From assembly GCA_029834535.1 (NCBI GenBank), contig JAQMWT010000129.1:53910-117909 (forward strand): a stretch of 64,000 bases of DNA, read 5' to 3'. The position numbers were made by a program, and so were the translations under genes. Of the stretch, positions 1 to 9,599 are shown piece by piece. This DNA comes from Chrysophaeum taylorii. Taxonomy: Eukaryota > Sar > Pelagophyceae > Pelagomonadales > Pelagomonadaceae. How positions within the stretch are numbered: the stretch's first letter is position 1; the number at the start of each line of letters is the position of its first letter. The notes beneath the pieces are model-generated. The model made no database searches. It was not told the origin of the DNA and worked only from the letters and a program-made list of their open reading frames with translations.

Positions 1-204
1 CCGGATTTAACTTGGATTTTACCGGTTTAAACATCTTCTCGCGTCCGGTTGACACCGTAACGCTCAGAAAACGTTGGAGGACGTCCGCTTGTGGTCGGGG
101 AGCATTTTCTCTTCCATTTCTCTTCTGTCCCCCACGCTCGCTGCCTCCTGTTGAAGTTGCACACGCTGGTGACCGTTATGGTGACCATGTTCGAGGGGGG
201 ACGG

Positions 205-918
205 CCCAGGAGTTCGGTAAGCGACTACGTGATCACAACGCCTAAGGAGGGCGGCACGTTCGAATGGAGATGTGCGGCACGCGGCTGCACGCACGCACGC
301 ACGCACGGGCAAAAATTTCAAGCCAACTCAATGGGTTGAGCACATCACCCTGCATTGCAATCACACACCTGACGGCGTTAAGTGCACGCTCGCGAGCAAG
401 TCGTCAGCTAAGAATATCTCGGGGTGTGTATGGGCCACGAATAAGCGGCCCGCCGCTGTCCACGACCTTCGCGCCTCGACAGCGACATCGTCCGCGCCTT
501 CGTTGTTGCCAAAGACTGGGACGGCTCCGTCGCAAGTCGTGTCGAAGCAAGCTAGAGTCACCAAAGTCACTGACAGGTGTGATACGCGCCGTCTAATCTT
601 ATCAACGAGAAGATCACCAAACTCATGGTTGGTTGCGCTCTGCCTTTCAGCATCGTCAACACCTTTTTCTCCATCGATATGATCAAGGCGCTCAACGCGG
701 CCTACGTCAAGCACTTGCCCAAGTCCGAGCCCTTTCGGCGCACGTGGGCGCAACGGCTTTTTGAAGAGACCGTACATAATATCAACAAGATGTGGTTCGC
801 CACCGGCAACTTCGCTCGAACCATTGGGTTCGACGGCTTAAAGACCGAGGCCGGCGCTCAACTCGGGGTTAGCACGAAGAGTGTACATGGTGAGCTGACG
901 TGGCGGTACGAAACCTAA
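205..918 (+). pseudogene. hAT-like transposase fragment (BED finger + DUF659), frameshifted
   Basis: A decayed transposase N-terminal half. An N-terminal stretch reads like a BED zinc finger (Cys residues, then GKNFKPTQWVEHITLHC), followed further on by a DUF659-type segment with IDMIKALNAAYVK, RRTW.QRLFEE and IGFDGLKTEAG. DUF659 is typical of hAT-superfamily transposases. The finger and the rest are in different frames: a CACG microsatellite at about 288-307 lies between them, and a further frame change lies before position 625. A second copy of the 3' part (from about 449) lies at 59557-60046, nearly identical by eye. No RNase-H-like catalytic domain follows, so this is a relic. Family assignment is by motif recall. 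Confidence 0.6.
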
Positions 919-947
919 ACCCCCATATTTGATGTTGTTTTTTACCG

Positions 948-990
948 AAAACAAAAAAAAAAAAAAAAAAAAAACTTTTCGAAAAGTTTA
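948..990. repeat. A-run followed by an 18-bp perfect palindrome
   Basis: A run of more than twenty A residues (about 952-974) leads into the palindrome AAACTTTTCGAAAAGTTT at 972-989. It lies just after the hAT-like fragment. Role unknown; the A-run may mark an old insertion boundary. Confidence 0.6.
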
Positions 991-1059
991 AACTACACCT
1001 GTAAAAAAACGAGAGGTACGGTCACCCAGCAGTTGGAGAAGCCGGCGTGCACGGAAGTG

Positions 1060-1385
1060 CCTTGGATGCGGATAGACGCAGACACAGCTAGACACCCGGC
1101 ATGGACGTCTCGCTGGTGCGGCTACGCAGACGGGCTTTTTTACCCGGCTCCGTGGCAGATGCTGACAGCCCAGATGCGGACACGCTACGGATGCGGATAA
1201 AACGCGGATGCGGACACGCCGCGGATACGGGTTGCGCTGCTGCGAGCAGACGCGGATAGCCCGTGCGAAACGGGCGGATGCGACACCACCGCGGATGCTG
1301 ATAGCCCGGCCACGACCTGATACGGTTAGAACATGGACTCGGATGACCAGCGGATGCGGACACCTCACGGATGCGTTAAAGTGCC
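1060..1385. repeat. Degenerate minisatellite-like repeat (GCGGATGCGGACAC-like)
   Basis: About a dozen imperfect copies of a 12-16 base unit around GCGGATGCGGACAC and GCGGATAGCCCG recur through this segment. Open frames across it are low-complexity by-products of the repeat, so I assign no gene. Confidence 0.5.
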
Positions 1386-1504
1386 CGTGAGCTTACTTAC
1401 AAGTTCTTTTTGTGCGGTTAAAGTGCGTCGTCCTCTGTGGTCCATTCGGTCATTCCGTGTGATCCTCCAAGCTCTCGCTCTTTCGAGCCCGGGATTTGCT
1501 CGCC

Positions 1505-2368
1505 TTAACAAAAACAACGACGACAATAAAGAGATTGCGCTTCTCCGGACGAAGGCCGCTTCGTCCACGTTCCTGCTGGTACGTCGCGTGGGTCGTAAAA
1601 TGCACACCCCGTTATCATGAGTAAGTTGTTTGATCGGCTATGGCGCTGACGCCCGTGTTGTCGAGGCGATCTTGCGCAAAAATAATAACTTTCCTCCAGC
1701 ATGATGCTGCCTCTGATCCCCCCCCCCTCGTGGCACTCGGCGCAGCCTTCTGTACCCCAATCCAAATTTAGCAATGGGCGTTCAAAAAGCCCCAGCAGTG
1801 AGCGCGCGAAGTATCCCTCGGGAGGGATGTGACTTCCTACGAGGTAAGAGACCGCAAGTTTCGTCGCACAAGCACAACACCTATGCGCATCTTCGTGCTG
1901 AAACTTGGAAAGCCGCGCTATGATCTCCGCCGTTGTTTGAGGTAGGACATAGTAAGTGACCGCGGCGATAACGACAGAGAACAGCGACGGGTGCGCCAAA
2001 CCGTATTTGAACCACGCAGATTGCATGTCCGCTTTTTCGTACTTCTGCACGGGTCCAGAGAACTCGCAGACGCGCCCCCAGAGCACATAGATCCACCACC
2101 CACGCGACTGCACGAAGACGTCTAACGAATAGAGCGCATTCACAAATATTAGTAGTCGCCAGCCCACCCACGCAATCCACCACTTCGACCAGGCCGGTGG
2201 CCGCTCTAACCCGCTAAAGAGCAATAACACTTCACCTCGGTGTTCCTCACCTTTTATCTCTTGATCTAGAACCCCACCTTCTTTTATCTCTTGATTCTCC
2301 TCTTCGTCCCCCTCCTCTTCGACAATGAATGATCGCCTTAGTTCTCCACATGCTTCACGCACAACCAT
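1505..2368 (-). CDS. Hypothetical membrane protein, 287 aa (doubtful)
   Basis: I do not recognise this protein. The ATG-initiated ORF has an acidic N-terminus containing two similar segments (residues about 25-44, from a repeated DNA unit near 2240-2320), then hydrophobic stretches near residues 62-85 and 128-146 that could span a membrane. The middle is rich in Trp, Tyr and Cys. The last 60 residues look less protein-like and may run past the true end. Base composition is less GC-rich than the confident genes, and both flanks are repeat-rich. It could be a real lineage-specific gene or part of a mobile element. Confidence 0.35.
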   Translation of the reverse strand: MVVREACGELRRSFIVEEEGDEEENQEIKEGGVLDQEIKGEEHRGEVLLLFSGLERPPAWSKWWIAWVGWRLLIFVNALYSLDVFVQSRGWWIYVLWGRVCEFSGPVQKYEKADMQSAWFKYGLAHPSLFSVVIAAVTYYVLPQTTAEIIARLSKFQHEDAHRCCACATKLAVSYLVGSHIPPEGYFARSLLGLFERPLLNLDWGTEGCAECHEGGGIRGSIMLEESYYFCARSPRQHGRQRHSRSNNLLMITGCAFYDPRDVPAGTWTKRPSSGEAQSLYCRRCFC

Positions 2369-3824
2369 TACGGTATCTGCGTTTTGACCGATCTGATACT
2401 TACCCTTTATCGAGTACTCGCTGTTGACATCATCCGGTACCTTATCATTCGTATCTGCTTCTCAAGTCCCTCAATACGAGCTAAGCCTCGTTTCATGATG
2501 TCGCCTTTCAACAAAAACATTTGCTTATTGCTATTCTCCGAAACTGTCGACTTTAAGAAAAGGAAGAAAAAGATTCAATATGAATTTTTTTTTGTGGTAA
2601 AAAAATAAGCAAGAGACGAAGCGAAAAAACCCGAGAAGAAAAAAAAAGTAACGAGGGTTCTCAAAAAGTCACACAGATAGCGCCAACACGACGGGATCAG
2701 GAATTAGCGCCACTACATTGAACCAGAACAGCGCCGTGATGTAAGCCACTACTAGAAAGTACTAGCTAGATGTGACCCGCCACGCAACGATAGACCAGGT
2801 TCTTCTTCTTTATATTATTGGTCAGCTACTCCTAGGCTCAAAGAGTCAGAATCGTACAGCGCAGACTGAGCAATTCGTAGTGAAGCAAAGTAGAGAGAAC
2901 AGAGAGAAGGGCGAAGAAGAAGCAAGAAAGCGCAAGGCGGGAGGCAGATGTAGTAGGGGAGGGACAGAGAGAAAAAAGTTAGCACAGCAAAAAAAGAAGC
3001 AGGAAAAGACCCAGAGAAAAAGAAAGCAAAATGGAGAGGAGACAGGGTGAAGGAATGTACATGAAGGGGTGACTCAAGAAGATGTCAAAGGAATAAACAA
3101 AGGAATAACCGAGCCTGTGAAGAAAGACACCAGATGACGACGCTCGGAGACGGTCGCAGCACGATGCCAGGCCTCTCAAACGCCGCGCCATAGTTTGGAG
3201 TTTCGGGCGAGGTGGCCAAATGTCGCCAGAACACAGGGGACCACACGTCTTGAGCATCAACGGCGCAAGCAACAAGGATGTCACTAAGCGCCGCCGGCAA
3301 ACGACCGCACACGAAGTAATAAGCAGCGTCGGTGCCATATGCAAGGGTGAAAGCATGCGCGTCCACAAATCAAGAGTAAGGGCGAACTGAGCAGAAAGAC
3401 GGGAAGTCAACCAGTCTTGCAAAATTGTGCTCGCGAGAGTGTACAAGAGGAGTAAGTAGCACCAGAGTAGCCACATAACTCCATCTCGCTATCGTCAGAG
3501 TGGGACGTGGGCATACTAGAGTCAAAATTTGGTTTTCGAAGTGACTCGGAAGAAAGGACCCCTGTTGTGGGGGGCGACAAGAGCGACACGAGTGATGAAG
3601 GACATGAACCCCCCGGAGAAAAAAAAGAGGGCAGCAGAGCGCTGTCGAGTGGCCAGTCAAGCTGCATGGCGCGTGTCATCAAAAACACTTATAAGCAGTG
3701 AGATTAGTAAACCGCCCGCTGCCCCCGTGGCACTGGCGTGGCAGTCCGATAAGACAGGCAGTGCTATAGCGCGGAGCCACACAAGCTTCTAAAAGAACGA
3801 GATCCAAGCCCAGAAGACGCAAGT
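2369..3824. other. No confident gene; purine-rich and fragmentary
   Basis: The plus strand from about 2520 to 3060 is A/G-rich with long GA tracts. On the minus strand, 3085-3366 has an ORF of 93 codons with fairly normal composition, but adjoining frames change repeatedly and I recognise no domain. It may be a decayed gene or retroelement fragment. Confidence 0.4.
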
Positions 3825-4769
3825 TCATCGACTTCCGGGGTTAAGGCCAAGGGAGGTGTCGACAAAGGTGTGGGCGGGGTCGAGGGTGAACCAGAGGGCG
3901 AGGACGAAGCGCGAGCCTAGGGTGACCCGTCGCGCTCGGTGGAGGTTGTCGAGGCCCGAGGAGAAGGCGATGAGCATGCCGGCCTCCGGGTGCACGAGGG
4001 TGCGCGTATTAGGTCCGTCGAAGAACTCGAGGGCGCCACCTTGGAAGTCTCGGGCGTGGGTGGAGAGGTAGACGAGTGCCGAGTAGTCGTAAGCGGCAAT
4101 GTTTGCCTTGTCTACGTGGGGTTTCCAGTAGACGTGGGAGGCGTTGAGCTGGAAGGGGCCTTGCCTCGGCGGCGCCTCGAGGCGCGTGATGAGTCCGCCC
4201 GCGGCGTAGATTCGTGGGGCGCCGAAGTGGGAGGAAACAAAATCTCTCGCGCGTTCGAGGATAGTCGTCGCGAGATCAAAGGTTCCGGGAACGGCGTCGT
4301 CGAGCCGGAGGCCCGTCGCGGCGTCGAGGGCCATCGACGTCGATCCGCCTTGATGATAGAGGCCGTCCATGGCAGCGTCGGCCGCGCCGCGCAGCCGGGC
4401 GGCGTCGTCGGGCGAGGCGAAGTTGCGCTCGACGACGCGCCCGCATCGAAGCTCGCCGCACTCGGTCGTAAGCGCCTGAAACTCGCGCTCGGTGCCCTCA
4501 TCTGCGCACTCAGCAATGAGTTCGGCCTGCGCGGCCTGCCAGACTTGGTGCTCCGCCTTGGCCTCGACAGCTCGCCGCGTCGCCTCCTCGAGGCCCCGTG
4601 CTACAAACGAGTCCACAAACGACGCCAGGGAGACAGCATTACCGTCGTCGTACGCAGCCCTCGCCTCCGCCTCGAGGTTGGCAATCAAGGCCTCCACTAC
4701 GGCGTCCTCGTTCGCCCGCGAAGCGGCGGCCCACGCTGCGAGAACATGTACCCAAAAACAACGGTACAT
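3825..4769 (-). CDS. Prolyl 4-hydroxylase-like 2OG-Fe(II) oxygenase
   Basis: Predicted 314-aa non-haem iron, 2-oxoglutarate-dependent dioxygenase of the prolyl-4-hydroxylase alpha-subunit-like group. The catalytic C-terminal half shows the iron triad: His218 and Asp220 in KPHVDK, and a distal His277 in DNLHRARRV, with Arg287 in GSRFVLALWF placed to bind 2-oxoglutarate. The N-terminus (MYRCFWVHVLAAWAAASRA) looks like a secretory signal, implying action in the ER or Golgi on secreted proteins. I chose the ATG at 4769 because it starts that signal; the frame stays open further upstream but there it runs into repeat DNA. Its 5' flank holds an LTR-derived segment and a MITE. The substrate is unknown. 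Confidence 0.85.
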   Translation of the reverse strand: MYRCFWVHVLAAWAAASRANEDAVVEALIANLEAEARAAYDDGNAVSLASFVDSFVARGLEEATRRAVEAKAEHQVWQAAQAELIAECADEGTEREFQALTTECGELRCGRVVERNFASPDDAARLRGAADAAMDGLYHQGGSTSMALDAATGLRLDDAVPGTFDLATTILERARDFVSSHFGAPRIYAAGGLITRLEAPPRQGPFQLNASHVYWKPHVDKANIAAYDYSALVYLSTHARDFQGGALEFFDGPNTRTLVHPEAGMLIAFSSGLDNLHRARRVTLGSRFVLALWFTLDPAHTFVDTSLGLNPGSR

Positions 4770-4816
4770 TATTGTACTTCTGTACGGATTCGACATTTCA
4801 ACACTTTTTCGAGCCA

Positions 4817-4978
4817 TGTCGCCGCCTCGGACAGCCCCACCCAGGCCGCCCGAGCCAAGCAGGACGTCACACTTCGTCGCACATAAGTCCGGCGGCAGCA
4901 TGCGTACGAACTTTGGGCGGGGCCCGTCCTCTCTTCGCCTGCCTCGCGGCTCGGCGATGACCCCGACTAGGCCCCGCC
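4817..4978 (-). repeat. LTR-related dispersed repeat (copy 1)
   Basis: The reverse complement of this segment is very similar to 52981-53142, and to 58822-58942 inside the 3' LTR of the Copia element. Shared landmarks are CCTAGTCGGGGTCATCGCCG, the GCGAAGAGAGGACGG block and GACGTCCTGCT. It begins 47 bases upstream of the hydroxylase start codon, so it probably forms part of that gene's promoter or leader. Confidence 0.75.
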
Positions 4979-4998
4979 TTTCAGGCACCCCCCTCGTC

Positions 4999-5255
4999 AG
5001 GGTCGGATAAGAAAGTTCGTACGAGCCGTTAACTATGTTTCAGTTTGTACTAAGACATACTCAACGGATCGCTGAGCTTTGTTCATTTGTACTCAAGCAG
5101 TATGTGCCGCCACGCCGCGAGATCGTCGCGATGGAACTAGTCCCCATAGTGAAGTCGGCATCCTTTCGTCCCCTCACGCAAAAAAAGGGAAAAGCCCACG
5201 CGTTGTAGGACCCGTCGTTGCGGCGCGGGCTAGTCTCGTTTTCTTATCCGACCCT
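4999..5255. mobile_element. 257-bp MITE with 16-bp terminal inverted repeats (copy 1)
   Basis: The ends are perfect inverted repeats of AGGGTCGGATAAGAAA. The element is 257 bp with no coding capacity. Flanks read CCCCTCGTC (4990-4998) and ACCCTCGTC (5256-5264), a 9-bp target-site duplication with one mismatch. A second copy of exactly the same length, inverted, is at 55062-55318. A 9-bp duplication suggests mobilisation by a Mutator-like transposase, which is inference. Confidence 0.85.
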
Positions 5256-6845
5256 ACCCTCGTCTTTGCTCCCACACCAGAACGGGATACCCACTTCCGC
5301 CTACCAGGCACATCCCTCATGTCCTCACACAACGCACCAAATTCCTCAAGCCCCCACACGCACAACCCCCCTCTTAGCAGTCGACCTATGATTAAAGATC
5401 TTTTTGGGAAGGGGGAAGGGGAAATCGAATATCCTCTTGGGCTCTCCGTCAAGGTACCAGTGACCCCGGGCCTTGACGCGCCCGCATGACTTTTAAACAC
5501 TATGCCTGAAGTTGGTGACCCCGTGGCAACCCCAACGCTCGCGCGCAAGCGGGTAATCCTCCGCGGAGCCGAAGCTACGCCAATCGACATAGGAAATGGT
5601 CCTGCATCTTCCCGGGACTTCCTCCGGATTTCTGTCCGCGCGCGGCGAACATTGGGACGGCGCGGGTAGTGGCTACATTGTTTTGCGCCGGGCTCGAGAA
5701 ACAATGGCGTTGGATATAGTGCCCAGTGTCACTGGGTGCACGACACACGGCGCCCGCGTACAGAATAATACACTTAACCACACCCTCCCTGAGCTCCTCG
5801 ATTACCACTTCCCTGGGATGGTTGGCGCTTAGCCTGTTATGTGTCCGGTGTGTAGAGTCGAGCGGGCTGTGGTTGGCGCTCGCGTGGAAGCCTCCGGGGT
5901 AGAGCACGCCATGTCAACGCGCACGGATGATCGACTCACACAACGATATCACGATGTCGATCTGGTTCAACGCGCGTTCAGCCTTCTTGACCTCGGGCTT
6001 GAGGCCAGCATCGGCTCGCTCGACGACGGATTCTTTTCGGCAACGCGGTTTCAAACAGCCCCGATTTTGAAAGCCAACCTCGACGGGCGGCCATTGATCG
6101 ACGAGGACTTGTGCCCGGCGTTGTGCTTCTCGAGTCGAGAGGACGGACCGCACGAGGATCCAGTTAACACGTCGTGGTGCTAGTTCTCGAGGATGTAAAC
6201 GTAGTAAGAACCGTTGTCTACGGACTCATCGTTTATCATGGAAAAGAGAGCGGGCGGCATCCTTCGTCGCTTGGAGGCGTCAGCTTCATCGCATCACTGT
6301 CGGTCGCCTCGGCCACAAGTCTGCGCTTGGAGAGCTCGGATGTAAAAGCGCAACCACGCCAGCGGTGCGATAGTGCCGTCGATTTGTTGGGAGGCTCGTC
6401 TTCATCATCGTCGAAGGTGCAGTCATGCACCCTTACATCGTCCTCTTAGTCGCTATCACGGTTGCTACATTCTGCCGCCAAATCGATGCATCACTCTGAA
6501 TCCCCCATAACAACTTCGTTCGTTGTTGTTGTTGAAGCCTGTGGGGGGGGTTTCTTTCTGCAGATTGGGCGTCGTCCAGCACGGGGGGGGTCGAGGGCGC
6601 GTCGATCGGCGCCTAGGTGGTTCGCAAACGAGCGCGGGTAACACCCTGCAGCCACTCCGTAGTCCTGCAGCCACTCCGTAGTTCTTATTTCAACAAGTCT
6701 AGATGTCTGCTAAAGGCGTCTCCAAACAAACTCCACTTGGGCGCGCGCGCCGATCGGCGCGGCTTTCCACCCCCCAGAACGTCAAAACTCAAGTTGAACC
6801 TTAAACCCGGACCTGGGCTTCGCAGGCGCATGGTCGCGATACTTA
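5256..6845. other. Intergenic, no confident gene
   Basis: Short frames on both strands (for example minus 5914-6153 and minus 6236-6430) have protein-like composition but no recognisable domain and no continuous frame. A 20-bp unit containing CTGCAGCCACTCCGTAGT is tandemly duplicated near 6645-6683. G- and C-homopolymer runs are common. It may contain decayed element fragments. Confidence 0.4.
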
Positions 6846-7610
6846 CTATCGAGCCCAAGCAAGGAGGTCCGGGCGGGGGGGCTGGAAAGTGGTGCCAAAG
6901 AGGAAGTTGGCCCCCAGGATGACGGGGTCGTCGTTGTGGGCAACGCCAACGCGGAGCTTGAGGACGGCACAGTTAGCGACGAGGTTCGCGTGGAAGTCGG
7001 CGTAGTCCGGTTCCTGGGCGAAGCGGCGGAAGATCTCCCGAATAGCCCTCGAGTGGCCGACGTAGACGCAGGGGGCAGCGGCCGCGCGGGCGTGGAGATC
7101 GAGGAGGAGGCGGCGAAGGCGGCGGTCGACAGAGGCGGTCGACTCGGCGACGGTCCACCACTCCTCGAGGTCGATCGCGCGGGTGTCGACGTCGACGCGC
7201 GAGCCGACCTCGCGTCGCAACTCGGCCTCGATGAGCGACCGCGCCGTCCCAACAGAGTCGCGCGCGAAGACCGGAGCGGCACAAGGCTCGCGTCCGTCGG
7301 GAAGGGCGACGACGCGCGACGCGCCGAGGGCGAGGTGCGCCGTCTGGAGCGCGCGACGGAGCGGCGACGCGAGGGGCTCTGCTTTGGCGATGGCGACGGC
7401 GTCGCGGTCGCGCGATGCGCGCCAACGCTCGATGCTCGAACGGAGGGCGAGGCACTGCTCGAGGCCCCTCGAGGAAAGGCCGTGGTCGCACTCGCGCAGG
7501 AGCGCGGCGAGCGAGTACGCCTTGGCCCCCGCGTTGTACCGCGACTCGGCATGCCGAATCAGGTACACCGTGCGCTCCGCCATCGCCGCCGCGACCGCCA
7601 CCAACAACAT
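6846..7610 (-). CDS. Histidine phosphatase (phosphoglycerate-mutase-like)
   Basis: A 254-aa protein of the histidine phosphatase superfamily. The signature LIRHAES places the phospho-accepting His at residue 20. Arginines in SPLRRALQTA (about 85) and the second His in YVGHSRAIREIF (about 186) complete the usual active site. It begins with a short hydrophobic segment (MLLVAVAAA), possibly a signal or anchor. The substrate cannot be told; the weak sequence constraint outside the core argues against assigning glycolytic mutase. An in-frame ATG at 7733 would add 41 residues, but that extension overlaps a sequence also found in Helitron-derived repeats, so I prefer 7610. It is divergent from the LYR gene with 136 bp between start codons. 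Confidence 0.82.
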   Translation of the reverse strand: MLLVAVAAAMAERTVYLIRHAESRYNAGAKAYSLAALLRECDHGLSSRGLEQCLALRSSIERWRASRDRDAVAIAKAEPLASPLRRALQTAHLALGASRVVALPDGREPCAAPVFARDSVGTARSLIEAELRREVGSRVDVDTRAIDLEEWWTVAESTASVDRRLRRLLLDLHARAAAAPCVYVGHSRAIREIFRRFAQEPDYADFHANLVANCAVLKLRVGVAHNDDPVILGANFLFGTTFQPPRPDLLAWAR

Positions 7611-7746
7611 CCACAAGGGTATTTTTCTGCCCTCTGCGTGGGTTTCAGAGTAAACTCTAAGGTTAGCGAAGGTGCGCTGATCAAGGCAGCCTAGATTGGC
7701 AGGGGTGAGAGCGTCGAGCTGAAAGGGGTGCATGGGTTAGAAACCG
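7611..7746. promoter_or_regulatory. 136-bp bidirectional promoter region; Helitron-like sequence inside
   Basis: This gap must hold the promoters of the divergent histidine-phosphatase and LYR genes. Positions 7645-7740 closely resemble a segment in the tail of the Helitron-derived units (for example about 60890-60990). The palindrome AGAGT-AA-ACTCT lies at 7647-7658. Related palindromes occur upstream of the SYLF and SET genes. Confidence 0.6.
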
Positions 7747-7980
7747 ATGCTTCTCGAGCGGACCACCCTCAACCTCTATCGCGACTGCCTCAAGCTCGCC
7801 AAGCACATCGGTGGAGACTCCCCAAAAGGCCAGCAGCTCCGCGCCATCGCCCGCAACGCCTTTCGCAAGCACGCGAACGAGACAGACCCGGCGCGCATCG
7901 AGAGCCTCCGGGCCGACGCCGTTCGCGCCCTCTCGAACTATCTCGTCATGAAGACACTCGCCGACAAGCCCAAGCAATGA
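7747..7980 (+). CDS. LYR-motif (Complex1_LYR-like) protein
   Basis: A 77-aa basic, all-helical protein beginning MLLERTTLNLYRDCLKLAK. The LYR tripeptide near the N-terminus, the downstream FRKH and the spaced Leu/Ala helices fit the small LYR-motif family. Those proteins act in mitochondria as assembly or adaptor factors for respiratory complexes and Fe-S clusters, partnering acyl-carrier protein. Family length is typically 70-120 residues, so this looks complete. Which LYRM orthologue it is cannot be decided from sequence alone. The start is the only ATG before the motif. Confidence 0.75.
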   Translation: MLLERTTLNLYRDCLKLAKHIGGDSPKGQQLRAIARNAFRKHANETDPARIESLRADAVRALSNYLVMKTLADKPKQ

Positions 7981-8570
7981 ACCCTCGGCCCTCCCCCCCT
8001 TCCGCGCAATGGGGTGTGCCTGGTGGGCCCGCTCTCCGTCCGGAGACAAAGGGTTCTTTGCTGCCTCTTCTTCACGGGAGACTACTTGATAATCGCACTC
8101 AAAAGCTCGACGACACACCCGTCCTCAGTTTAGGGCAGCCGCACGTTTCCACGCGCGCATTGTTAGTCGCCGATCGTCATGAGACGAGACGTTGCGCTCC
8201 CTTGGGGTGCCAATTATGAATATTACGTCCCAACCGCTATGCTTTCTGCGCGTCGTGCACACCGAATAAATAACTCCGCACTCTGCGGTGCCTACGCCGT
8301 TCCTGCCAGCTTCTTCTGTTCTTGCCCGTTTTGCCTCTTGGTGTCTGCTCCGGGGAGGGGAGAGCGCGTGGGATAATAACATTCAATATTCATGCTGGCT
8401 CTAAACTAGATGACTCACCTGTGGCGCCGCGAATGGCGCCCCATGGTGACATGTTTTGTCAGGTTGTTAGAAGGCGTGACACGTATCCTTACCCTGATAT
8501 CTTGCTTGATATATCTAGCCTTTCTGTTATTCACGGCATACGTGACGTCACATAAACTCGCGCCCATGGT
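7981..8570. other. Intergenic between LYR and RGS genes
   Basis: About 590 bp with short, low-quality frames on both strands. The part after 8370 is comparatively AT-rich and presumably holds the RGS promoter. No repeat or RNA gene recognised. Confidence 0.5.
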
Positions 8571-9599
8571 ATGGGGCTAGTCTACAGCTGCGGAAGGCGC
8601 GTCCACGCAGCCGAAGAGCAGGTCGAGACGGAGGAGTCGGAAACGTCGAACTCACGGGCCCTGTACAATCGATTGCGACAACCAACGTCGCGCGAGCTCC
8701 GGCTGTCACGGGATCACGTGAGACGAAGTAGCGAAGATCCGGAGGACTGCAAGCTCGCAACTTTGCAGAACACGCTCAACTCAATCATGGCGGACTCGCA
8801 AGAGCTGGCGCTCTTCAAGGCGTACCTCCACTCGGAGTATGGTATCAGCATGTGGGACCTGTGGCGGGTGGTAGACGCGTACGAGGAACTTCGAGTTAAA
8901 ACGCTCGTCGAATGCAAACCCGACAAGGGACAACACGACAGTGCCCTACTCGCGAGCGCGAGGAGTATGTACGAGAAGTACCTCTCCCCGCAGGCCGATT
9001 GCTTCGTCGACATCGTACCGTCCTCGTACTCGCAGGCGATTCGAGATCAGATAGACAAGGGCGTGGCGCCAGACTGCCACGCGCTCAAATCTCTGCTCTC
9101 GCTCGCCCTATGCAACGAGCAGCTCCTCAAGCGCTTTTTGTACTGGCTCAAAACGAGTCAGGCCAGGCAAGAGGAATTGCAAATGTTTGCGACGGGTGGT
9201 GCCACAGATTTAGGTCAGCCCAGCTTCCGAGGCTCCTTTGAGGACATTGCGATGCAAAGTTTCGACAGCCCGGCGCCCAGCACCATCAGGAGACGGTCGA
9301 CGGTCAACTTCACTGCGCATTCAATCAACAACGCCACCTTCGGGGCAATCAACAAGAAAAATTCCTGGGCTTTGGGCGACTCCATGCTTCGAAACGCGCT
9401 TCGCGAGTTTAGCCGTCGGACCTCCGTTTCAAATGACGACCGTTCCGTCACTTCGCACTACTATGCTCCGCTTGAACCACAGTTCCAGTTGCGCAGTGGC
9501 TACGTGCGTCACGCCGGCGATAAATATAATCCGAGTGTCGGTTCCCACAACCGTCGCTCCTCACCACCGCCGCCGATGGCGACCATCGTCTCTGCCTGA
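8571..9599 (+). CDS. RGS-domain protein (G-protein signalling regulator)
   Basis: A 342-aa protein with a regulator-of-G-protein-signalling fold at about residues 63-195: TLQNTLNSIMAD, the F.AYLHSEYG helix, the WDLWRVVDAYEEL helix, ASARSMYEKYL, then a C-terminal helix LLKRFLYWLK. RGS domains accelerate GTP hydrolysis by G-alpha subunits. The N-terminus MGLVYSC has Gly2, Ser6 and Cys7, fitting N-myristoylation plus palmitoylation and thus attachment to the plasma membrane. The C-terminal 140 residues are low-complexity, Ser/Asn/Arg-rich and probably disordered. The start is the ATG giving the acylation motif. The partner G-alpha is not in the window. Confidence 0.82.
   Translation: MGLVYSCGRRVHAAEEQVETEESETSNSRALYNRLRQPTSRELRLSRDHVRRSSEDPEDCKLATLQNTLNSIMADSQELALFKAYLHSEYGISMWDLWRVVDAYEELRVKTLVECKPDKGQHDSALLASARSMYEKYLSPQADCFVDIVPSSYSQAIRDQIDKGVAPDCHALKSLLSLALCNEQLLKRFLYWLKTSQARQEELQMFATGGATDLGQPSFRGSFEDIAMQSFDSPAPSTIRRRSTVNFTAHSINNATFGAINKKNSWALGDSMLRNALREFSRRTSVSNDDRSVTSHYYAPLEPQFQLRSGYVRHAGDKYNPSVGSHNRRSSPPPPMATIVSA

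Noticed and set aside
3939-4886. 315-codon plus-strand frame opposite the hydroxylase
   Set aside because: Shadow; catalytic residues are on the minus strand.
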